Part shown: piece by piece, positions 18,205 to 27,184 of the stretch
Position numbering within the stretch: the stretch's first letter is position 1
Layout: the number at the start of each line of letters is the position of its first letter
NCBI GenBank assembly: GCA_963842335.1
Contig: CAWJGF010000004.1
Span: 62,001-126,000, forward strand
DNA length: 64,000 nt
Direction: 5' to 3'
Source: PALSA-600 sp963842335
GTDB taxonomy: Bacteria > Actinomycetota > Thermoleophilia > Gaiellales > Gaiellaceae
Notes under the pieces: generated by a model
What the model was told of the DNA's origin: nothing
The model's input: only the letters and a program-made list of their open reading frames with translations
Databases searched by the model: none
Translations under genes and position numbers: made by a program

Positions 18205-18575
18205 CGCACGGAGAGGAGATCCACGACGAAGACGAGCGGCTCGTGCGGCGCGATCGCGCTGCCGGCGCCGCGTGCGCCGTACCCCATCGCCGACGGGATC
18301 GTCAGCTTGCGGCGGCCGCCGACCTTCATGCCCTGGACGCCCGCGTCCCAGCCCGGGATGACCTGTCCCTTGCCCAGCGCGAACTCGAACGGCTGGCCGC
18401 GGTTCCAGGAAGCATCGAACTCCTCGCCCGAGCGGAAGGCGACGCCGACGTAGTGCACGGTCACCTTCGAGCCTTTCGTCGCTTCGTCTCCGTCACCGAC
18501 AACGAGGTCCTCGATGCCGAGCTCGAACGGGATGTCGCCCTCGGGCTTGTCGAGCTGTGGACGTTCGGGCGCCAT
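18201..18575 (-). CDS. FKBP-type peptidyl-prolyl cis-trans isomerase
   Basis: A 124-aa single-domain FKBP without signal peptide, so probably cytoplasmic. It catalyses proline isomerisation during folding. Diagnostic residues: VTVHYVGVAFRSGEEFDASW, GQPFEFALGKGQVIPGWDAG, VQGMKVGGRRKLTIPSAMGY and EPLVFVVDLLSV. It is the first gene of a two-gene unit with the downstream GNAT (4-bp overlap). Confidence 0.92.
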   Translation of the reverse strand: MAPERPQLDKPEGDIPFELGIEDLVVGDGDEATKGSKVTVHYVGVAFRSGEEFDASWNRGQPFEFALGKGQVIPGWDAGVQGMKVGGRRKLTIPSAMGYGARGAGSAIAPHEPLVFVVDLLSVR

Positions 18576-18584
18576 GGCGGCACC

Positions 18585-19256
18585 TTAAGCGATGAGGTAG
18601 GAGCGTTGGCACCCGGCTGGACGAGTCCGGTCTCGTACGCGAGGACGACGGCCTGAGCGCGGTCGTGAAGGTCGAGCTTCGCGAAGATCCGCGCGACGTG
18701 GGTCTTCACCGTCGCGTCGCCGAGCACGAGCTCTCGCGCGATCTCGGCGTTCGAGCAGCCCACGCGCCAGAAGCCTCAACACCTCGAGCTCGCGCGGGGG
18801 TGAGATCGGCAAGGGCCTGCCGGCTGCTCGCGCCACGGTGGCCGCCGCGCGTAGTCCTCGATCAGTCGCCGCGTGATCGACGGCGCGAGGAGCGCGTCAC
18901 CCGCAGCGACGACGCCGGACGGCGTGCACGAGCTCGCTCGGCGCCGGCGTCCTTGAGCATGAAGCCGCTGGCGCCTGCGCGGAGAGCGTCGTAGACATAG
19001 GCGTCGAGGTCGAACGTCGTCAGGATGAGCACTCGCGTCGCCTCGTCACGCGCGGTGATGACGGCGCGTCGCCTCGATCCCGTCGAGGTTCGGCATGCGG
19101 ATGTCCATCAGCACACGTTCGGGTGAAGGCAGAGCGACGGCCTCGATCGTCTCGCGTCCGTCGCTCGCCTCACCGACGACCTCGATGATCCGGCTCGGCG
19201 TTCACGATCACGCGGAAACCGGTGCGCACGAGCTCCTGGTCATCGGCGATGAGCAC
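18585..19256 (-). pseudogene. NarL/LuxR-type response regulator, frameshifted
   Basis: Receiver start VLIADDQELVRTGFRVIVN, then in other frames DGRETIEAVALPSPERVLMD (phosphorylation Asp), ATRVLILTTFDLDAYVYDAL, RAGASGFMLKDAGA, and the LuxR HTH: SNAEIARELVLGDATVKTHV, ARIFAKLDLHDRAQAVVLAY. The order and spacing are normal for a 215-residue NarL regulator, but at least four frame changes interrupt it. It follows the histidine kinase gene directly, forming a two-component pair. Confidence 0.72.
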
Positions 19257-19263
19257 CGGATCG

Positions 19264-20460
19264 TCAGTGCGCGCCTCCGTGAGCGGCAGTCGCGCGAGCA
19301 CTTCGTAGCCGCCGCGTCTCGCGGACGCCGGTTTCGAGCAAGCCTCCGTAGAGCGCGACGCGCTCGCGCATGCCGATGAGCCCGTGGCCGGCACCGTTTC
19401 CCGCGGTTGGCGCGTGCGAGCCGTTGTCGGCGATCCGAGCTCGAGCGTCGACGAGGTGTAGCGGATCACGATCTGCGCCTCGGCCGGCCGGCGTGCTTGA
19501 GCGAGTTCGTCAGGGCCTCCTGCACGATTCGGTAGGCGGACAGGTCGACGCCGGGGGGAACGGGGCTTTGTTCGCCTTCGATCCGGAGCGCGACGGGCAA
19601 TCCGCCTCTCGAACCTGATCGACGAGAGAGCCGAATGATCCGAGCCCCGGTTGCGGACAGATCGCAAGCTGCTCGTCTCCGGTGCGCAGGATCCGAGCAG
19701 CCGCCGCAGCTCGACAAGCGCTTCCCGGCCACTTGTCTCGATCGAGAGGAACGCAGCGCGGGCCAGGTCGGCGTCGCCGAGGAGCCGCGGCCCTGCCTGG
19801 GCCTGCACGACCATGACACTGACCCCGTGCGCGACGACGTCGTGCAACTCGCGCGCGATGCGTCCGCGTTCCTGGACAACGGCGGCGACTGCGCGCTCTT
19901 CGCGCTCGCGCTCGAGCCTGCTCGTGCGGTCGCGGAGCAACGTGAGCTCGCGGCGACGGCGGCGAAGGTCGCGGCCGATCAGTCCCGCGAGCAGGAAAAC
20001 GAGGGCTGCGCCGGGGCGAGAACCGTGCGCCTTACCGCGGCCACCGTGCACGAGGTCGTACGAAAGAAGGATCAGGATGGCCCTCCGCCGCCGAGCACAG
20101 CGCGCCGGTCGTCGCAATTGGCGCCGACGGAGTAAAAGGCGACCACGAGCGCGAAGAACGCGGCACCGGGCATGCCATTCGTATGGTGGGCGATCAGCGA
20201 GCCTACGAGCACCGCACCCGTGATCGTGAAGAGCACGCGAGCGGTTTTCGACGACGCCAGGCGAGCGGCAGCGTGATCAGGGCGAGAACGACGGCTGCTA
20301 CGCCGCGCCCGCCCGAGACGGTGAGCCCGGCAGGCGGCTGAACCCAGAGGTCGTTCTCGATCCAGAGCGTGAAGCCGACGGCGATGATAGGATCGCCCCA
20401 GCGATTGAGCCACGCTCTCAGCGCATGGAGGAACGCTACTCCCGGGCGCACAAGGCGCAT
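19264..20460 (-). pseudogene. NarL-family sensor histidine kinase, frameshifted
   Basis: Starts at ATG 20460 (MRLVRPGVAFLHALRAW). Hydrophobic membrane segments follow in different frames (GRGVAAVVLALITLPLAW; TITGAVLVGSLIAHH; AALVFLLAGLIGRDL). The HisKA_3 phosphoacceptor is clear in ERGRIARELHDVVAHGVSVM, then AYRIVQEALTNSLKHAG (N box) and ADNGSH with GAGHGLIGMRERVALYGG (ATP lid). At least four frame changes are needed. It is paired with the downstream regulator. Confidence 0.75.
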
Positions 20461-20619
20461 CAACTCGCAGGTTGATCTCCGCGGCGAGTGCGTCACCGCA
20501 GGGGCTACGGAATCGCCGGCGCAGTCCACGGCGCGGAAGACCGCGGATGGGCGCGGCGGCCGACGACGGAGAGAACGTGCGGGCGTAGGTTCGACGCGAC
20601 ATCGACGAAAGGTGGAACT

Positions 20620-21270
20620 GTGACCAATCGAACGCTTCCAAGACTCGGCGCTGCGTGTGGGATCCTCTACCCGATAGGGCTCTTCCTCAGCGCCGGCCAC
20701 CACGCGCTCTGGGGTGTGGCGCTCGTCGCGATTGTGCTCTTCCTGCCGTTCCTCGCGTACCTGTGCGGAGTGATTCGCACAGAGAAGGAGAGCAGGGTTG
20801 GCTGCGTCGACGGCGTACGCGGCCGGCTTGGCCGGGATCACGCTCAAGCTCGGGAGCATCGCCCCCGAGATCGCGATCCGCCGCGCGCACATCGCGGAAG
20901 GATGAAGCCTGCGTGCGGGCTGCAGGGCATCGCCGACGCGGCGACAGACGTCTGCCTGTATCCGCTGGGTTTCATGCTGGCTGCGATCGCCGTTGCTGCG
21001 ATTCGGACCCAGGTGCTGCCGCGCTGGCTCGGCTACGGAGCCGGCGTGACCGCTGTCGCGCTCGTCGTCAACGGTTCCTACAACCTCTACGTCTCGAGCG
21101 GCTTCATCCCCGCGTTCCTGCTGTACCTGCTCTGGACGCTGTGCGCGGGCATCGTCTTATGCGAACGGCCCAGCCGGAGCGGTCACGAGTCATGCGGCCG
21201 GCGCAAGCGGTCTCGTAGGTTGAAGACTATGGGAAGGGCCTGCAGGAGGTTCTCTCCGCGGTCGCCGTAG
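20620..21270 (+). pseudogene. DUF4386-like integral membrane protein, frameshifted
   Basis: Starts at GTG 20620 with AAAGGTGG upstream (VTNRTLPRLGAACGILYPIG). Hydrophobic segments ALVAIVLFLPFLAYLCGVI, then in another frame AASTAYAAGLAGITLKLGSI, then back with DVCLYPLGFMLAAIAVAAI, WLGYGAGVTAVALVV and AFLLYLLWTLCAGIVL. Two compensating frame changes (about 20800 and 20905) separate these. The pattern of six or so membrane helices resembles DUF4386 proteins of unknown function. Confidence 0.6.
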
Positions 21271-21280
21271 AGTTCGTGCC

Positions 21281-21802
21281 ATGAGCGACGGCACAGTCTT
21301 CGTCGAGATCCCTTCCGGGTCGCGCAACAAGTACGAATGGGACGACGCGCTCGGCGGCATCGTCCTCGACCGGCGTCTCTTCACTTCGATGAGCTACCCG
21401 GCCGACTACGGCTACATCGAGGGCACGCTCGCCGAGGACGAGGACCCACTCGACGCGCTCGTGCTCGTCGGCGAGCCGACCTTCCCGGGCTGCCGCATCC
21501 GCGTGCGCGCGGTCGGGGTGTTCCACATGGCCGACGAGAAGGGCCCCGACGAGAAGATCCTGTGCGTGCCCCTGCAAGACCCGTCATGGAGCGGGATCTC
21601 CGATGTGCACGACGTGCCGGCGCAGCTGCGGAACGAGATCGAGCATTTCTTCCAGGTCTACAAAGATCTCGAGAGCGGGAAGACCGAGACGTCCGGGTTC
21701 GGGAACCGCGCCGAGGCGCAGGCGATCATCGCCGCGTGCCGCGACCGTCGGTTGCCTCAGCCGGCTAGACCTGCCTGCCAGCTCGCCCAGAGCCGCGCGT
21801 AG
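21281..21802 (+). CDS. ppa: inorganic pyrophosphatase (family I)
   Basis: Hydrolyses pyrophosphate released in biosynthesis. A 173-aa protein with the family I signature DEDPLDALV (Asp53, Asp55, Asp58), the upstream FVEIPSGSRNKYEWD and SYPADYGYIEGTLA, and VYKDLESGKTE in the C-terminal part. The length agrees with bacterial family I enzymes. The 3' end overlaps the convergent ABC transporter gene by 46 bp, where the frame contributes a tail without recognisable function. Confidence 0.95.
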   Translation: MSDGTVFVEIPSGSRNKYEWDDALGGIVLDRRLFTSMSYPADYGYIEGTLAEDEDPLDALVLVGEPTFPGCRIRVRAVGVFHMADEKGPDEKILCVPLQDPSWSGISDVHDVPAQLRNEIEHFFQVYKDLESGKTETSGFGNRAEAQAIIAACRDRRLPQPARPACQLAQSRA

Positions 21803-23475
21803 CGGTCGCCCTGCGCGACGAGCTCGTCGTGGGACGCGATCTCGATCAGCCGGCCGTGCTCCATCACCGCGACGCGATCGGCTCGCTCGGCAGTCGAGAG
21901 GCGGTGCGCGATCGTGATCACCGTGCGTCCCCGGGCGACCGCGGCGAGCGCCTGCTCGACGGCCGCTTCGGCCTGCGGATCGAGCGACGAGGTCGCCTCG
22001 TCGAGGACGATCACCGCCGGGTCGGCGATCGCGACGCGGGCGAGTGAGACGAGCTGCCGCTCGCCCGACGAGAGGCGGACGCCCCGCGAGCGCACGTCGG
22101 TGCCGAGACCTTCCGGGAGCGACTCGAAGCGCTCGAGCGCACCGATCGCCCGGAGGGCCTCTCGCACGTCCTCTGCCGAGGCGCCCGGGTGCGCGAGGCT
22201 GATGTTCTCGGCGATCGTCCCGGAGAAGAGGTGCCCCTCCTGGGGCACGAACACGAGCCGCCGCCGCAGGTCGTCGAGCGGCGCGTCGCGCAGGTCGACT
22301 CCGCCGAACCGCACGCGGCCGTCGTTCGCGTCGTAGGCGCGGACGAGGAGCTTGGCGAGTGTCGACTTGCCGGCACCGGTCGCGCCGACGAGGGCCAGCT
22401 GCTCGCCGGGTGCGACGGTCAGCGATACGCCCGCGACCGCGGGAGCGTTGCCGCCGTAGGCGAAGGTCAGGTCGTCGGCTATGAGCTGGCCGCGCTCGGG
22501 CAGTGTCGTGGTGCCGCCGACGACCGTGACGGGCGTGTCCAGCAGCTCGACGATCTTCACGAGCGCCGCGCGTCCTGACTGAAACTCGCTGAACCAATCG
22601 CCGAGGCGCGCCACTGGATCGAAGAGCGAGATGAGGTAGAGCGAGAACGCGACCACCGTTCCGACGGAAACCCGCCCGTGCTCGTGCAGGTAGCCGCCGA
22701 AGAGCAGCACTGCGGCGAGTGCGAGCGACTGCGCGAATGCGATCATCGGGAAGAAGCCGATGTTCACGAGTGAGATGCGGCGCCACGCCGACACCTGCGC
22801 CCTCGAGCGCACCCGGTAGGAGGCGTAGCGCTCGCCCTCGCGGCGGAACGACTGGACGACCCGGACGCCGGTGAGGCCCTCCTGGAGGGACGACATCGTG
22901 TCGGCGACGCGGTCGCGCAGCGCGAGAAACGCTGGGCGCGAGCGCTTGCCGTAGCGAAGGGAGGACCACACGAGGATCGGCACCGAGACGAGCATCACGA
23001 GGGAGAGGAGTGGCGAGAGCGTCACGAGGATGACGAGCGTGACGACGAAGAGCAGCACCGATCCCACGACCTCCACGAGCACGAGCCTCGTGAAGGTCGT
23101 CAACGTCTGGACGTCGGCGGTCAGCCGAGAGACGAGCACGCCGGCCCGCGTCTCCTCGAAGAAGGGCATCGAGAGCTGCTGGAGCTTGTCGTAGGCGGCG
23201 ACCCGCAGATCGCCCATGAATCGTTCCCCGGCGCGCGCACTTGCGAGCACGATCACGCGTTCGAGCATCGGCCGGATCACGATCAGAACGAGGTAGAAGA
23301 GCGAGACGACGGTGATCACATGCCGGTCGTCCTTCTCGATGCCCTGGTCGATCGCGACCTTCGCGAGCAGCGGCGCCGCGAGCGAGATCGCCGTCGCGCC
23401 GATCATGGCGAGCCCAGCGATGACGATCAGCCGCCGCTGCGGCCGGAGAATCGGATCGATGCGCTCGCGGATCAC
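21757..23475 (-). CDS. ABC exporter half-transporter, canonical ATPase
   Basis: A fused membrane-plus-ATPase half-transporter of the MsbA/MdlB type (572 aa). Six membrane helices occupy about 20-320. The nucleotide-binding domain has GATGAGKSTLAKLL (Walker A), a Q-loop (FVPQEGHLF), the signature LSSGERQLVSLAR, Walker B with catalytic Glu (VIVLDEATSSLD) and the H-loop TIAHRLST. It overlaps its partner gene by 4 bp, so the two almost surely form a heterodimer. Exported substrate unknown (lipid, drug or peptide). Confidence 0.93.
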   Translation of the reverse strand: MIRERIDPILRPQRRLIVIAGLAMIGATAISLAAPLLAKVAIDQGIEKDDRHVITVVSLFYLVLIVIRPMLERVIVLASARAGERFMGDLRVAAYDKLQQLSMPFFEETRAGVLVSRLTADVQTLTTFTRLVLVEVVGSVLLFVVTLVILVTLSPLLSLVMLVSVPILVWSSLRYGKRSRPAFLALRDRVADTMSSLQEGLTGVRVVQSFRREGERYASYRVRSRAQVSAWRRISLVNIGFFPMIAFAQSLALAAVLLFGGYLHEHGRVSVGTVVAFSLYLISLFDPVARLGDWFSEFQSGRAALVKIVELLDTPVTVVGGTTTLPERGQLIADDLTFAYGGNAPAVAGVSLTVAPGEQLALVGATGAGKSTLAKLLVRAYDANDGRVRFGGVDLRDAPLDDLRRRLVFVPQEGHLFSGTIAENISLAHPGASAEDVREALRAIGALERFESLPEGLGTDVRSRGVRLSSGERQLVSLARVAIADPAVIVLDEATSSLDPQAEAAVEQALAAVARGRTVITIAHRLSTAERADRVAVMEHGRLIEIASHDELVAQGDRYARLWASWQAGLAG

Positions 23476-25196
23476 GCTGCCGCCTCGGCGAGTGCGAGCA
23501 ACGAGCGATAGCGCAGCGACCGCGCGAGCAACTCCACGTGCGTGCCCTCATCGACCACGCGTCCGCCGTCGACGACGGCGACGCGGTCGGCGAGCGCGAT
23601 CGTCGCAGGGCGGTGCGCGATCACGAGGGTCGTCCGGCCGCGCATCACCTCGCCGAGCGCCGCACGGATCTCGTGCTCCTTGGTCGCGTCGACGGCGGAG
23701 GTGGCGTCGTCGAGGATCAGGACCTGCGGGTCGGCGAAGATCGCCCGCGCAATGGCGATTCGCTGGCGCTGGCCACCGGAGAGCGAGAAGCCTCGCTCGC
23801 CGAGGATCGTCTCGTAGCCCTCAGGCAGCCGTTCCACGAACTCATCTGCGCCGGCGAGCCGCGCCGCGCGATGGATCTCATCCTCCTCCGGCTCGACGGA
23901 GGCGAAGCCGACGTTGCTCCCGACGGTGTCGCCGAAGAGGAAGGTGTCCTCGAAGACGATGCCAACTCCGCGGCGCACGTCGGCGATGCGGAAATCGCGT
24001 ACGTCGATGCCGCCGACGGTGACGCGGCCGCCCTCGGGGTCGTAGAAGCGGGCCAGCAGCGACGCGACCGTCGACTTGCCCGAGCCCGTCGCCCCGACGA
24101 GCGCCAGGGACGTCCCGGGTGGGATGTCGAGCGTGAAGCCGTCCAGCACCGGCGGTCCGCCGTCGCCGTAGGAGAAGCGGACAGCTTCGAAGCGCACGTG
24201 GGCGTCGGAGGGGAACTCTCGCGGCGCTGCCGTCTCGACGACGACCGGCTCCGCGCTGAGCACGTCGACGACGCGCCGGGCCGCGGCGGCCGCCCGCTGG
24301 AACGTGGAGACGCGCTGCCCGAGCGTCCGCAGTGGATTCACGAGCAGTGCGAGGTAGAAGTTGAAGGCGGCGAACGTGCCGATCGTGATCGCGCCGGAGA
24401 TAACAAGGTCGCTGCCGTACCAGAGCACGACCAGCACGCCGATCAGCGGCAGAGCCTCGAGCGCCGGCAGGAAGACGGCATCGACCGCGGCGACGCCGAG
24501 CGCTGTGCGCACGACCTCGTCGGACCGATGCCGGAACCGAGCGGATAGCGCGGGACCTGCGCCAAGGCCCTTCACCACGCGGATCCCCGAGACCGTCTCC
24601 TCGACGAACGAGGTCGCCTCGCCGAGCTGTTCCTGGTTCACCTTCGTTCGGGCGGCGTAGCGCCGTGAATAGCGACCGAAGCCCACACTGACGAGGGGCA
24701 GTGGCACCAGGACGGCGAGCGCGAGCTGCCAGTCGATCCAGAGCATGATCGCCGACGCGCCGATCACCGTCAGCACGTAGCCGATCGTGTGCCCGATGGA
24801 GTCGAACGCCCTTGAGACGAGCTCCGCATCGTTGGAGGCCCGGGAGATCAGCTCACCCGCCCCGACGCGGTCGTGGTAACGGGCGTCGAGCTCGAGCGCG
24901 CGCCTGAAGATGCCGTCCCGGACCTCCGCGTCCGCTCGCGCACGGTTGCGGATCGCGTAGTAGTGGCGTGACGCGCCGCCGACCGCCTCGACCGCGCCGA
25001 GGGCGACGACGCCGGCGCACGCCCAAAGAAGCGTGGTCGGGTCGTACGTGACGACGCCTGAGTCGATCGCGTGGCGGATCAGGAGGGGCGCAGCGATCGC
25101 TGCGCCCTGCCAGGCGAGGCCCGACAGAATCGCCAAGAGGATCGTCCGGCGCAGCCGCCGTGCGATCGTCCACAGGTAGCGCCAACCCCCGTCCAC
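23472..25196 (-). CDS. ABC exporter half-transporter, variant ATPase
   Basis: The first gene of the pair (574 aa). Six membrane helices precede an ATPase domain with GATGSGKSTVASLL, LSGGQRQRIAIARAIF, Walker B LILDDATSAVD and the H-loop VIAHRPAT. The residue after the Walker B Asp is Asp instead of the catalytic Glu, as in the degenerate subunit of heterodimeric exporters. The start is ATG 25196, with the divergent folP start 19 bp away. It is co-transcribed with the canonical partner (4-bp overlap). Confidence 0.93.
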   Translation of the reverse strand: MDGGWRYLWTIARRLRRTILLAILSGLAWQGAAIAAPLLIRHAIDSGVVTYDPTTLLWACAGVVALGAVEAVGGASRHYYAIRNRARADAEVRDGIFRRALELDARYHDRVGAGELISRASNDAELVSRAFDSIGHTIGYVLTVIGASAIMLWIDWQLALAVLVPLPLVSVGFGRYSRRYAARTKVNQEQLGEATSFVEETVSGIRVVKGLGAGPALSARFRHRSDEVVRTALGVAAVDAVFLPALEALPLIGVLVVLWYGSDLVISGAITIGTFAAFNFYLALLVNPLRTLGQRVSTFQRAAAAARRVVDVLSAEPVVVETAAPREFPSDAHVRFEAVRFSYGDGGPPVLDGFTLDIPPGTSLALVGATGSGKSTVASLLARFYDPEGGRVTVGGIDVRDFRIADVRRGVGIVFEDTFLFGDTVGSNVGFASVEPEEDEIHRAARLAGADEFVERLPEGYETILGERGFSLSGGQRQRIAIARAIFADPQVLILDDATSAVDATKEHEIRAALGEVMRGRTTLVIAHRPATIALADRVAVVDGGRVVDEGTHVELLARSLRYRSLLALAEAAA

Positions 25197-25214
25197 CCGC
25201 GAAAGTATCCAGTG

Positions 25215-26027
25215 ATGTCAAAACGGCCCCCGATCGAAGAGCGGTTTCCGGCGCCGTCGGTGATGGGTGTGATCAACGTCACGCCCGACTCGTTCTCCGA
25301 CGGCGGCGTGCACCTGCGGGTCGGGGCCGCGGTCACCGCGGCGTGGGGGATGCTCGACGCGGGAGCGGCAATCGTCGACGTCGGCGGCGAGTCGACGCGA
25401 CCGGGATCCGAGGGGATCAGCGTCGAGGAGGAGCTAAAACGGATCGAGCCGGTACTCACCGACCTCGGGGGCGCGCCCGTGTCGGTCGACACCTCGAAGG
25501 CGGCCGTCGCGCGCCGCGGGCTCGAGCTCGGCGTCGAGCTGGTGAACGACGTGACCGCGCTACGCGGCGATCCCGAGCTCGCGGGCGTGGTCGCCGACGC
25601 AGGCTGCTATCTCTGCCTCATGCACATGCTCGGCGACCCTCGCACGATGCAGCAGGATCCCCGGTACGACGATGTCGTCTCCGAGGTGAAGCGGTTTCTC
25701 GAGGAACGGCTCGCCGCTGCGGTCGACGCAGGCATCCGCGAGGACCTGGTCTGCCTCGATCCCGGGATCGGATTCGGCAAGACGGCAGCCCATAATTTCG
25801 AGCTTGTCCGGCGACTCGATGAGCTGGCCGCGATCGGCCGGCCGATCGTCGTCGGCTTTTCGCGCAAGAGCACGCTCGGGAAGCTGACCGGCTCGGCAAC
25901 TGGCTCGGCGGCGGCTTCGGTGGGCGCTGCGGTCGCGGCGTTCGACCGCGGCGCGACGATCCTGCGGGTGCACGACGTGCGTGAGCATGTCGAAGCGCTC
26001 GCCGCAGCGAAGGCGGTTGCCGGGTGA
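25215..26027 (+). CDS. folP: dihydropteroate synthase
   Basis: Condenses pABA with dihydropterin pyrophosphate in folate synthesis. A 270-aa TIM-barrel protein with MGVINVTPDSFSDGG near 17-31, DVGGESTRPGS, VNDVTAL, DPGIGFGKT and GFSRKSTLG, all family landmarks. The start is ATG 25215; the longer upstream frame runs into the divergent transporter gene. It leads a tight operon folP-folB-folK-hypothetical-coaX, with GTGA/ATGA overlaps. Confidence 0.96.
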   Translation: MSKRPPIEERFPAPSVMGVINVTPDSFSDGGVHLRVGAAVTAAWGMLDAGAAIVDVGGESTRPGSEGISVEEELKRIEPVLTDLGGAPVSVDTSKAAVARRGLELGVELVNDVTALRGDPELAGVVADAGCYLCLMHMLGDPRTMQQDPRYDDVVSEVKRFLEERLAAAVDAGIREDLVCLDPGIGFGKTAAHNFELVRRLDELAAIGRPIVVGFSRKSTLGKLTGSATGSAAASVGAAVAAFDRGATILRVHDVREHVEALAAAKAVAG

Positions 26028-26371
26028 AGATCGAGCTGCATGGGCTCGATGTGTTCGGCTATCACGGCGCCGAGGCCGACGAGCAGCGTCTCGGGCAGTC
26101 GTTCCTCTATGACGTCGCGCTCGAGGTCGGCGACCGCGGCGCATCCGACCGCCTCGATGAGGCCATCGACTACACGCAGGTCGCGCAGGCGATCCGTGAG
26201 CTCTCGGACGCGCGGCGCTTCAACCTGCTGGAAGCGCTTGCAACAGCGATGGCAGACATGCTGATCGAGCGATTCGAGCCTGACTCGTTGCGGCTGCGCA
26301 TTCGCAAGCCACAGGTGACGCCCGCGGGGCTCGCCGTCGAGTTCAGCGCCGTTACGATCGAACGGCCATGA
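26024..26371 (+). CDS. folB: dihydroneopterin aldolase
   Basis: A 115-aa folate enzyme that cleaves dihydroneopterin to hydroxymethyl-dihydropterin and glycolaldehyde. Landmarks are IELHGLDVFGYHGAEADE at the N-terminus, AIDYTQVAQAI in the middle, FNLLEALATAMADMLIE, and the terminal strand RIRKPQVTPAGLAVEFSAV. It begins at GTG 26024 overlapping the folP stop, and its own stop overlaps the folK start. Confidence 0.95.
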   Translation: MKIELHGLDVFGYHGAEADEQRLGQSFLYDVALEVGDRGASDRLDEAIDYTQVAQAIRELSDARRFNLLEALATAMADMLIERFEPDSLRLRIRKPQVTPAGLAVEFSAVTIERP

Positions 26372-26817
26372 CGACCACGTACGTCGGTCTCGGCTCGAAC
26401 CTCGGCGACCGGGAACGGTTGATTCGCGACGCCGCGCAGTTGATCGGAGCGACTCGCCTCTCGACGATCATCGAGACCGAGCCGTGGGGCCACGACGACC
26501 AGCCGCTCTTCCTGAACGCCGTGGCCGAGGTGCAGACCGGCCTCGAGCCGCTGCCATTCCTGACGTTCCTGCTCGACGTCGAACGGCGTCTGGGACGCGA
26601 GCGCGTCGGCCCGCGCTGGGGGCCGAGGACGATCGACCTCGACCTCCTCCTGTTCGGCGAGCGGCTCATCGACGAGCCCGGCCTGGTCGTGCCTCATCCA
26701 CGCCTCCTCGAGCGGCGCTTCGCGCTCGAGCCGCTTGCCGAGCTCGTCCCCGATCTGGAAATCCCGGGAAAGGGCACAGTCCGTGCCGCCCTCGCAGGGC
26801 TACAATCAGGCTCGTGA
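26368..26817 (+). CDS. folK: 2-amino-4-hydroxy-6-hydroxymethyldihydropteridine diphosphokinase
   Basis: Pyrophosphokinase (149 aa) that activates hydroxymethyl-dihydropterin for FolP. The signature RWGPRTIDLDLL is at 83-94, preceded by VGLGSNLGDR at 6-15 and PLFLNAVAEV, and followed by VVPHPRLLERRFALEPLAEL. It starts at ATG 26368 overlapping folB. Together folP, folB and folK give the pterin branch; folE was not seen in the window. Confidence 0.96.
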   Translation: MTTTYVGLGSNLGDRERLIRDAAQLIGATRLSTIIETEPWGHDDQPLFLNAVAEVQTGLEPLPFLTFLLDVERRLGRERVGPRWGPRTIDLDLLLFGERLIDEPGLVVPHPRLLERRFALEPLAELVPDLEIPGKGTVRAALAGLQSGS

Positions 26818-27179
26818 GCAACCTCGACGAGCTCGACGAGTTCGAGGCCGAGGCCGAGCTGCGCCTGAAGAAGGAGTACGCAGCGGTCTTCACCCTCTTC
26901 CGGTACTGCGTCCTCACCCAGGACGCCACGTACCTGTGCAACAAGCTCGACCTGCAGTACGTGCCGCAGCCGACGTACCCGTTCTTCCACCTGAAGATGG
27001 ACGACGTCTGGGTCTGGGATAAGAACCGGCCGACCCGGATGATCCCGCGCGCCGAGGTCTACACGTCGAGCGACGTGACGATCGAGGAGCTGCGCGGCGA
27101 GGGCGACGAGCCCGCGCTCACGCCCGAGGCGCTTGCGAAGCGCATCGGCGAGGGCCGCAGCGAGATCGAAGACCTCTAG
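26814..27179 (+). CDS. hypothetical protein in the folK-coaX interval
   Basis: A 121-aa acidic protein starting at GTG 26814, overlapping the folK stop by 4 bp. It opens with an acidic helix (SNLDELDEFEAEAELRLKKE), then AAVFTLFRYCVLTQDATYLC, an aromatic central part (YPFFHLKMDDVWVWDKN) and a helical end with EALAKRIGEG. The opening resembles DUF2469 proteins only faintly. Function unknown. Its position in a folate/CoA operon and tight coupling argue it is a real gene. Confidence 0.72.
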   Translation: MSNLDELDEFEAEAELRLKKEYAAVFTLFRYCVLTQDATYLCNKLDLQYVPQPTYPFFHLKMDDVWVWDKNRPTRMIPRAEVYTSSDVTIEELRGEGDEPALTPEALAKRIGEGRSEIEDL

Positions 27180-27184
27180 CGGGC

